From the NCBI GenBank assembly GCA_947627895.1, contig CANQXV010000003.1:1-40354 (forward strand): 40,354 nucleotides of DNA, read 5' to 3'. The notes below the pieces were generated by a model. The model was not told the origin of the DNA. It saw nothing but the letters and a program-made list of their open reading frames with translations, and did no database searches. Position numbers and translations under genes: made by a program. The DNA is from an uncultured Bacilli bacterium (GTDB lineage Bacteria > Bacillota_I > Bacilli_A > RF39 > UBA660). Below, one piece after another: positions 34,237 to 40,354 of this stretch (position 1 is the first letter of the stretch; each line of letters begins with the position of its first letter).

Positions 34237-35011
34237 CGCGACTAATCACTTCCTTTGCTAAATTGGCATATGCTTCGGTAGCTCTACTAGTAGGATCATA
34301 TTCATTAATTGGTTTACCATGGCTAGGCGCTTCTACTAATCTAACCAACCGCGGAATAATGGTATTAAATACTTTATCTCCAAAATATTTTCTTATTTCT
34401 TCTATAACTTCTAAACCAATGTTAGTCCGCCCATCTAACATTGTTAAAAGTACTCCTTCAATTCTTAAATTAGCATTCATACTATTTTGAATCGTAATAA
34501 TAGTAGTTAATAGTTGCGTAATCCCTTCCAACGCATAAAATTCACATTGCACCGGAATAATCACGGAATCACTAGCAACTAAGGCATTCATTGTCCCAAG
34601 ACCTAATGATGGTTGACAATCAATAATTATATAATCAAAATTTTCTTTTACTTTTTCTAATTGATTTTTTAATTGAAAATTTTGTTTAAAACTTTTATCT
34701 GTTAACATTTTTTTTACGAATTCCACATCAACACCAGCCAAATTAATAGTTGAGGGAATAATACTTAAATTTTGAAATTTAGTTTTTATTATAGCTTTAC
34801 TTATATCACATTGGTTAGTTATCAGTTCATAAATATCATTATCAAAATCATTTGAATTTAAACCTAAACCTGTCGTAGCATTACTTTGAGGATCCATATC
34901 GATTAATAAAACTTTTTTATTTAACCGACCTAAAGCAGCAGCTAGATTAATACTAGTAGTTGTTTTGCCAACGCCACCTTTTTGATTTACCAAGGAAATA
35001 ATTTTAGCCAT
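34226..35011 (-). CDS. parA: Chromosome-partitioning ATPase ParA/Soj
   Basis: Walker-type ATPase of 261 aa. The deviant Walker A KGGVGKTT is at residues 11-18, with MDPQSNATTGLG and IIDCQPSLG. It partners with ParB in origin positioning and, in Bacillus, regulates DnaA. The ATG at 35011 is chosen because AGAGGTG lies six bases upstream; the GTG at 35020 is part of that site. It begins the parA-parB-DUF951-AbgT-ychF-BI-1-RDD transcript. Upstream minus-strand TAAAAT near 35050 may be the -10, without a good -35. Confidence 0.96.
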   Translation of the reverse strand: MAKIISLVNQKGGVGKTTTSINLAAALGRLNKKVLLIDMDPQSNATTGLGLNSNDFDNDIYELITNQCDISKAIIKTKFQNLSIIPSTINLAGVDVEFVKKMLTDKSFKQNFQLKNQLEKVKENFDYIIIDCQPSLGLGTMNALVASDSVIIPVQCEFYALEGITQLLTTIITIQNSMNANLRIEGVLLTMLDGRTNIGLEVIEEIRKYFGDKVFNTIIPRLVRLVEAPSHGKPINEYDPTSRATEAYANLAKEVISRDGN

Positions 35012-35080
35012 AACAAGCACCTCTTTTAAATATTTCGCTACTTCTTATTTTATCATATATTTCTCATAAATTGAAAAAAA

Positions 35081-35103
35081 GTTAATGACTTTTTATCATT
35101 AAC
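35081..35103 (-). terminator. Terminator after the pilin-like protein operon
   Basis: On the minus strand GTTAATGA pairs with TCATTAAC around a 7-nt loop, followed by seven T. It overlaps the stop codon of the last small membrane protein gene and separates this operon from parA. Confidence 0.85.
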
Positions 35104-35587
35104 TATTTCTACTACATACATAACCAAGTTCTTCTAAAGATTTTCGAAACTCACTAAAATTAAGTGTTACTTCTTCGCCTTCAGCATTCTTGGTATAATC
35201 AATTTCATCACCAACAGTGTATTCGATACTTAAAGCATCATCATTATAAAAGACCTTCCCCGGATATTCGTCTTCTTTACCTAATTTGTATTCTTCTAAA
35301 GTTGCATAAGTTAATACTATTGATGATTGACTACTTATTACTTTTTCGCCATCAATTTTTAAATTTTCAATGTGAGTTTCTCGATAGTTAGCATCAATTT
35401 CGTTATCTACCGTACATTTAATATTATAGCCTTCTAAAGATTCCGTTTGATGATTCTCTGGTTCTGGACTAGTTTCCGTTTTTTTTACTTCAGGTTTATT
35501 ATTTAACACAATTATAATAGCAATTACCAAAATAACAACTAAAGCAACAATACTTCCCATAATAATTAATTTTTTCTTATTAGTCAT
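35099..35587 (-). CDS. One-TM two-Cys extracellular protein (paralogue 2)
   Basis: Not a family I recognise. It has 162 aa: a short basic start, one membrane segment (about 8-31), a Thr/Glu/Pro linker to about 50, then an outer domain bounded by one cysteine at each end (YNIKC near the start, LGYVC at the end), suggesting a single disulfide. It aligns along its whole outer domain with the gene just upstream (35603-36124): same two cysteines, an NLKI/VEGD/E-like strand, YT/EDYTK segments and a shared closing E-x-x-GY-x-C. The ATG at 35587 follows GAAGGG; the TTG at 35602 is less likely. It is last in the operon. Confidence 0.75.
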   Translation of the reverse strand: MTNKKKLIIMGSIVALVVILVIAIIIVLNNKPEVKKTETSPEPENHQTESLEGYNIKCTVDNEIDANYRETHIENLKIDGEKVISSQSSIVLTYATLEEYKLGKEDEYPGKVFYNDDALSIEYTVGDEIDYTKNAEGEEVTLNFSEFRKSLEELGYVCSRNS

Positions 35588-35602
35588 AATTTTTCCCTTC
35601 AA

Positions 35603-36124
35603 TTATTGTTCATTAGCAGTTGTACACGTATAACCATTGTTTTCTAATATTGCCTTATAATTACTATAGCTTTGTACTACTTCATTACCATCAGCATCTT
35701 TTGTAAAATCAGCATTTTCTTCGGTATCAATATATTCAATAATTTTTTCAGCATCATTAAATTCTACTCTATTACCATAATTATCGTTTTTAGCTTCATT
35801 ATATAATTCTTCATCTGTATATTCGACTCTAACAGACGATAATGAATTTAATAATCTATCCCCTTCTACTTTTAAATTATTGGTATATATTTCCCGATAA
35901 CCTTCGTTTTCAGTAATAATTTCACATTTAGCAGTGTATGATTTTAAAATTTCCAAACCTTCTTGTTGTTCAGTTTGTTGCCCTTCTTGTGTTTCATTTT
36001 CCTTAGGAACTTCTTGTTTATTCACTTTAGCCACAATTAATAAAACGACAATTACAATAGCAAGCAATAATACTGTTAAACCTATGGATATGATTTGATT
36101 ATTTTTTCTCTTTTCCTCTTTCAT
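35603..36124 (-). CDS. One-TM two-Cys extracellular protein (paralogue 1)
   Basis: Tandem paralogue of the following gene, 173 aa. It has one membrane segment (about 13-35), a Gln/Glu-rich linker (about 40-60), and an outer domain running from YTAKC to NGYTC. The spacing to the next gene is about 15 bp, so they are co-transcribed and arose by local duplication. The ATG at 36124 has GAGGG upstream. No catalytic residues were recognised. Position behind the pilin-like protein suggests an envelope role or a minor partner, which is inference. Confidence 0.75.
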   Translation of the reverse strand: MKEEKRKNNQIISIGLTVLLLAIVIVVLLIVAKVNKQEVPKENETQEGQQTEQQEGLEILKSYTAKCEIITENEGYREIYTNNLKVEGDRLLNSLSSVRVEYTDEELYNEAKNDNYGNRVEFNDAEKIIEYIDTEENADFTKDADGNEVVQSYSNYKAILENNGYTCTTANEQ

Positions 36125-36125
36125 T

Positions 36126-36551
36126 TTATAACCCTCTTTCAAAATAATATATTATTTTTGAATTATTATCTATTGTTTGTTCTAATTGAATACTACCATT
36201 TTCATCAAATGTTACTACGCCGTTTATATCTAAATAATCGCCTTTCGATACAACATATATCGAATCATCCCTATAATACTCGCTCATAGAGCAAACACTA
36301 TTATCTTCATAAAAAGTGCATATACTAACATGATTTTCCATAAAATTAAGGAATAATTGTACATTACTTTCTTCTTCTGACATTGTTTCATTTTTATATT
36401 GCACAACTTTATTTAAATTCCATTTTGTTCCTACTAAATCATAAGTCTCCTTTTTCAAAGTTCCTTTTTTAATATATATTAATATCCAAATCGATATTAA
36501 TATTATTAACAAACCAGCAATTACACAGAGCTCTTTAATATATTTTTTCAT
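36126..36551 (-). CDS. Small one-TM extracellular protein of unknown function
   Basis: Protein of about 141 aa with one membrane segment (about 7-28) and an outer domain containing two cysteines close together (SICTF and SVCSM), different from the two following paralogues. The stretch YDLVGTKWNLNKVV, with later beta-strand patterns, loosely recalls lipocalin-like or META-type small domains; I cannot assign one. I chose the ATG at 36551, eight bases after AAAGGA and 11 bp past the stop of the large gene; a start at 36608 would overlap that gene by about 45 bp. It ends next to the paralogue start. Confidence 0.65.
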   Translation of the reverse strand: MKKYIKELCVIAGLLIILISIWILIYIKKGTLKKETYDLVGTKWNLNKVVQYKNETMSEEESNVQLFLNFMENHVSICTFYEDNSVCSMSEYYRDDSIYVVSKGDYLDINGVVTFDENGSIQLEQTIDNNSKIIYYFERGL

Positions 36552-36562
36552 AATCTTTTCCT

Positions 36563-39500
36563 TTACCAGCAAGACCCTGATCCACTTGCATATCCTTGAT
36601 ATTGACATGCAGAATTACAATCGTTTGCACAGAAACTTTTTTGATGAGCCTTATAAGTGGTGTCCTCATAACAGTAGCAACTACATGTACGATATGGACT
36701 ACATGAATTACTGCTTCCTCCACCCGAAGAGGAACAAGTTGTTTGACAACCATCATTGCCATAACAATATCCTCCTATCGAAGTGTTTTTTTGCATACCA
36801 TCAGATTCGGAAATATAATAATAACAATATCCTTTATTAGCACCAGCCTCGGTACTTTTAGGTAAATATTGTCGTCCAGTTTGAAGACAACCATTGCTTG
36901 TACTTAAGAACCACCAACGATATTCGGATGACCAAGTACTACTATCAATTCTTAACCAACGCCAGCCCCCTAACCAAGAACCACTTTCAAAGTATTTCCA
37001 ACAAGAGCCTTCCCATTGCCATCCTTCTTTTACAACAGGTTTCTTTTCGGTTCGAGCTGAACTATATGCATAATCAGAATTGCCTTGAGTATCATATACA
37101 TCTACTTCAATAGAATAAGAGGTATCCTCGCTTAAGCCCGTCATATCACATGATACGGTACCACTACCACTTTTTGTACATTTTAGGGAATAATTAGCGT
37201 AGAATTGGACACTTGATATCGAATATGTTCCTTTAGTAACATAGGCATCAACATGAATAGAATTTGGTCCCGTAGCATATGCACTTGATATCCGTACCTG
37301 TGGTTCGTCTACATCAAGGGTATAGGCAGAACTATAATCAGAGTCCCAATTTCCTTGGGTATCATAGATATAGACTGTTATACTATGATAACTATTCATA
37401 GATAACCCAGAAATGGTACATGAAGAAGAACTAGAATCATATCTTGTACATTCCTTATAGCCATCCACATAATATTCATATCTATCTATTGAATATGTCC
37501 CTTTGGTTCCCCGAGCACTAACATATATTGAATCTGCTGATGTACCATAAGCATTAGTTATTTCAACCTGTGGGTCCACTACTGATAATGTTCGAGCTGA
37601 ACTACTAGCGGTTGAGTAGTTCCCTTTTGTATCATAAATATAAACTGTAATAGAATAATACGTATCAATGCTTAAACCAGTTACATCACAAGATGCAGAA
37701 GTACCAGATGTACTTTTCGTACATTTTTTATTTCCAACATAAAATTCGTATCTATCTATTGAATATGTTCCTTTAGTTCCTGTAGCACTAACATATATCG
37801 AATTTGTTCCCGTTCCATAAGCATTAGTAATTCTTACAGTTGGTTTTTTAACATCTGCAGTTTTTATTGTTTTGGAAGCCGACGTAGACTTATTATAACT
37901 ATTGGTTGCCTCAACACTTATTGTATAATTAGTACTCATTGTTAAATTAGTAAATGTATATGAACTACAATTACCAGTTACCCAAGCATTGGTTCCTATT
38001 TTATACCTACATGAGGATAAAGTACCACTTCTAGCAGTCGCATTTGGATAAACAGTTATACTATCAGTTTCAGAACTTGAAGTTATATTTAATGTTGGTG
38101 TTAAAATCTGATTTGTTTTTTGAGTTAGTGACCTTTCACCAGTATGACCATTAACGTCAGTTACTACTACTTTTAAAGTGTAAGAAGTATTTTCATTTAA
38201 ACTTTGATATACATAGGTATTACTTGCGGCCATATTATTGGTATAAACGTATTTTCCATTTAAATAGTAATCATATTTTTTGATAGTTCCTGATCCTGCT
38301 GTTCCAATGGCCCTTAAAGATATACTATAGTAATCAACTACTGAAACTGCTAAATCTACCTTTGGATCTTCATAATCTGTTTTAGCTTTTACACTTGCTT
38401 CGGCTGTCAATCCCTTTTGGTCTGTTACTCTTACCGTAAAGGTATATTCCGTATTACTTGTTAATCCTGTAAAGGTATGCGTATCAACTATTGCACTACT
38501 ATTTACTGTTACCCATGAACCATTTCCTACTTTATATTCATACTTCGCTATTGTCCCGCTTCCTATTGTTGTCGTTGCTTTTACTACTACTTGATTTATT
38601 GTTTGACTTACATGTTCTAATACTACCTTTGGTCCTTCATATAATGTATGGCATGGCAATTCATATTCTTCCGAATAATTTCCTCGATTATTTAAGGCTT
38701 TGACTCTTATTTTATAATCTTTATCACTTTCTAGACCATCAAACGTATATTTATAGCTTTCACTTTCTTTCCACGTTTTTCCTTCATCTATACTATAGAA
38801 ATATTTACTTATTCTTCCATCTTGGCTTTCCGCGGTTACTTCTACTTCTATGCTATGGAATGATTCGTTTTTCCCTACACTTTTGATTATGACTCCTACA
38901 TCTGCTACCCGATAGGGATTGGATCTTGTTCCTTCTCCTCCTGTTAGGATTATGGTATCTTTTAAATTGATTGTTCCCCTTGCCATACTTACGGTACTAC
39001 TTGGGTTCCATCCCACATTTCCTTCAATATTTATAGCATAGTAGTTACTCGTTCCTACTTCTTTACTTACACTCCATTCTATTAATCCCGCTTGATACAT
39101 CCAGTTCTTTTCTCTGGCTTGGCTATAGGCTGTTCCGATTGTTTCCCAATATGATGGATGTGCACTATACATATATTCATTTACATACATAAGTCCTGTC
39201 TTACTATTCGTGGTTGCTCCTTTTATTTCTGCTGCATACACTTCTTTCGCCGTTTTTCCTATTTCACTTCTTGCAAATCCAGTGGTATACCATGCTGCAT
39301 TTGTTACCATATTTTGCCATTTGGATTCATACCCATTTATCATATCACTTCTCGTTGTTACACCACTGTTGGCTTTATTTATATCTTTTTCTTTTATTAG
39401 TTTGATATTATTTCCATAGACTCCAATTATTCGATACATATTTTCATCTGGACATGTATCTTCATCTGTTCCAAAGCATATATAGTTTTTTACATTTACA

Positions 39501-40294
39501 CCGGCATAACGATATGAATAATCTCCTGCTTCATCTTCTCCATATCCTGAGTCTTCTCCATCTTTATCATGATAGTAGATTCCTCCTTCTTCATTATTTT
39601 CTAGTTTATAATTATCTTTTAAACATTTGGCAAAGTTCTTTCCCTTACATACTTCTCCTAAACTACTTTCTCCTACTTCAATTTCTTTATTAATATCTAG
39701 TTTTAAGGTTACATAAAAGCTTTGACAATTTTCTTCATTTTCATTACATTTTGCTACACCATCTTCGGTAGATTTTTCTTTATATTCTGTAACTAGATAG
39801 TAGTTTACTCTGTCATCTTCGTCTCTTTCCACATTCATGGTTTCGATATATCTACTTAAACCTTCACTTAAGCCTTCATATGAGGCATCACATTTTTTAT
39901 TCGCAGCCGCATTAAAGCATTCCGTGATTATTTCATCCGATACCACCAACATTTTATTTACGTTAAATTTTTTGGTTATATTTTCAAGCTCCGCGGGATA
40001 ATCTTCACTTGCTTGATATTCAGTAAATAGTTCACTATATACATCTTTATTTATTTCTAATGTATATTTTTCATTAAATCCCGTATCTTTTAAATCATTT
40101 ATTTCCGTTTTATTTATTAAAAAATCGGCAAGATAATAGTTTCGATACAAATATCCTATATCATCATAATATACTTTGGTTTTTTCTTCCGTGATCGCAT
40201 TTCTATAACTTCCATACAATACTAGTAATGCCGCGGCCAAGAATACTATGGTTATTATTGTTTCGATAAATACAAATCCATTTTTCTTTTTCAC
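36563..40294 (-). CDS. Giant prepilin-like protein with shared domain, seven FN3-like units and Cys-rich tail
   Basis: Surface protein of 1243 aa. The N-terminus MKKKNG-FVFIE then a 20-residue hydrophobic helix fits a type IV prepilin leader (Gly at -1, Phe at +1, Glu at +5). Residues about 30-255 are an unrecognised helical, acidic region. Residues 261-464 carry the RYAG, NYIC, MYRIIG, GLMYVNEYMY, EWSVS and NPYRV motifs shared with the protein at 23241. Seven fibronectin-III-like units of about 85 residues follow (467-1082), the last three very similar. Residues 1089-1243 are Trp/Gly-rich then Cys-rich (14 Cys). The start is GTG with AAAGGTG nine bases upstream. First gene of a four-gene operon. 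No pilus-assembly genes are in the window, and a plain membrane-anchor reading remains possible. Confidence 0.75.
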   Translation of the reverse strand: MKKKNGFVFIETIITIVFLAAALLVLYGSYRNAITEEKTKVYYDDIGYLYRNYYLADFLINKTEINDLKDTGFNEKYTLEINKDVYSELFTEYQASEDYPAELENITKKFNVNKMLVVSDEIITECFNAAANKKCDASYEGLSEGLSRYIETMNVERDEDDRVNYYLVTEYKEKSTEDGVAKCNENEENCQSFYVTLKLDINKEIEVGESSLGEVCKGKNFAKCLKDNYKLENNEEGGIYYHDKDGEDSGYGEDEAGDYSYRYAGVNVKNYICFGTDEDTCPDENMYRIIGVYGNNIKLIKEKDINKANSGVTTRSDMINGYESKWQNMVTNAAWYTTGFARSEIGKTAKEVYAAEIKGATTNSKTGLMYVNEYMYSAHPSYWETIGTAYSQAREKNWMYQAGLIEWSVSKEVGTSNYYAINIEGNVGWNPSSTVSMARGTINLKDTIILTGGEGTRSNPYRVADVGVIIKSVGKNESFHSIEVEVTAESQDGRISKYFYSIDEGKTWKESESYKYTFDGLESDKDYKIRVKALNNRGNYSEEYELPCHTLYEGPKVVLEHVSQTINQVVVKATTTIGSGTIAKYEYKVGNGSWVTVNSSAIVDTHTFTGLTSNTEYTFTVRVTDQKGLTAEASVKAKTDYEDPKVDLAVSVVDYYSISLRAIGTAGSGTIKKYDYYLNGKYVYTNNMAASNTYVYQSLNENTSYTLKVVVTDVNGHTGERSLTQKTNQILTPTLNITSSSETDSITVYPNATARSGTLSSCRYKIGTNAWVTGNCSSYTFTNLTMSTNYTISVEATNSYNKSTSASKTIKTADVKKPTVRITNAYGTGTNSIYVSATGTKGTYSIDRYEFYVGNKKCTKSTSGTSASCDVTGLSIDTYYSITVYIYDTKGNYSTASSSARTLSVVDPQVEITNAYGTSADSIYVSARGTKGTYSIDRYEYYVDGYKECTRYDSSSSSCTISGLSMNSYHSITVYIYDTQGNWDSDYSSAYTLDVDEPQVRISSAYATGPNSIHVDAYVTKGTYSISSVQFYANYSLKCTKSGSGTVSCDMTGLSEDTSYSIEVDVYDTQGNSDYAYSSARTEKKPVVKEGWQWEGSCWKYFESGSWLGGWRWLRIDSSTWSSEYRWWFLSTSNGCLQTGRQYLPKSTEAGANKGYCYYYISESDGMQKNTSIGGYCYGNDGCQTTCSSSGGGSSNSCSPYRTCSCYCYEDTTYKAHQKSFCANDCNSACQYQGYASGSGSCW
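37049..37843 (-). repeat. Three close FN3-unit repeats within the giant protein gene
   Basis: Units encoded at about 37586-37843, 37319-37576 and 37049-37306 are alike at protein and DNA level. All contain a GTGT/GTSA-like NSIYVSA strand, KGTYSIDRYE-type strand (diverged in the third), a Cys pair and a SITVYIYDT-G-N strand. The first two share long DNA stretches, so they look like recent tandem duplications. Each has its own pair of cysteines, which is uncommon in FN3 domains. Confidence 0.75.
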
Positions 40295-40324
40295 TACTAT
40301 CTACACCTTTCCCTATCCTATTCC

Positions 40325-40352
40325 ATTATACCAAACTTTTTCTCTTTTACAA
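40325..40352 (-). promoter_or_regulatory. Promoter of the giant prepilin-like gene
   Basis: Minus strand TTGTAA (40347-40352), 16-bp spacer, TATAAT (40325-40330) with TGG before it (extended -10). It lies 30 bp before the GTG start, so the operon starts in this window. Confidence 0.7.
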
Positions 40353-40354
40353 TT

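Noticed and set aside
37049-38900. Regular repeats that could suggest a CRISPR array
   Set aside because: The repeats are about 258 bp apart, imperfect and in frame; they encode FN3-like units.
38491-39693. Several plus-strand open frames opposite the giant protein gene
   Set aside because: All are Leu/Tyr/His-rich reflections of the minus-strand codon usage, without ribosome sites or family motifs.
33164-40354. Search for parS sites near parAB
   Set aside because: By eye no TGTTTCACGTGAAACA-like palindrome was found; a proper pattern search was not possible, so I make no claim.

Overview
This window is AT-rich DNA from a low-GC Gram-positive bacterium, most likely an uncultured member of the Bacilli (RF39/Erysipelotrichia-like gut lineages are my best guess; this is inference). 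The evidence is the standard genetic code (tryptophan as TGG), strong AAGGAGG-type ribosome binding sites, consensus sigma-A promoters, FemAB-type wall enzymes, FtsEX with a PcsB-like hydrolase, a GerQ-type spore-coat protein, and Firmicutes-specific gene order. No rRNA, tRNA, CRISPR array or insertion sequence was seen. No gap longer than 300 bases lacks a gene.

Right half (about 17.2-40.3 kb, nearly all minus strand): this is the chromosome-origin neighbourhood in an order close to Bacillus subtilis: parA(soj)-parB(spo0J)-DUF951-[AbgT transporter]-ychF-[BI-1, RDD, membrane-anchored protein, acyltransferase]-rpsF-ssb-rpsR-[inserted TasA-like/HTH cassette]-rplI-dnaB-[LysM-G5-M23 peptidase]-walJ-rlmH-ung. 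Bracketed genes are not in the B. subtilis core order. Upstream of parA is an operon for a 1243-residue protein with a type IV prepilin-like N-terminus, a shared domain of unknown function, seven fibronectin-III-like units and a Cys/Trp-rich tail. Three small one-TM proteins follow it, two of them tandem paralogues.

Left half (0-17.2 kb): ftsE-ftsX-M23 hydrolase (cell-wall splitting at division), yitT, gerQ, a DHHW/AlgX-like plus MBOAT polysaccharide O-acetylation pair with a metallo-beta-lactamase-fold hydrolase, a small XRE regulator, a 691-residue beta-helix surface protein, a SpoVB/MurJ-type flippase, two FemAB-type interpeptide-bridge enzymes in tandem and a LemA-family protein. Two AAA_14/DUF4143 ATPase paralogues (4317-5522 and 12794-13990) stand alone. 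Each has a perfect TTTACA-N17-TATAAT promoter preceded by its own palindrome, which suggests separate self-regulation.

The theme of the accessory content is the cell surface: wall hydrolases, bridge enzymes, polymer acetylation and three large secreted or anchored proteins. The strongest leads are the giant pilin-like FN3 protein and its operon; the TasA-like gene with its HTH regulator, inserted after rpsR and flanked by exact 20-bp copies of the rpsR stop/terminator; and the paired ATPase control regions.
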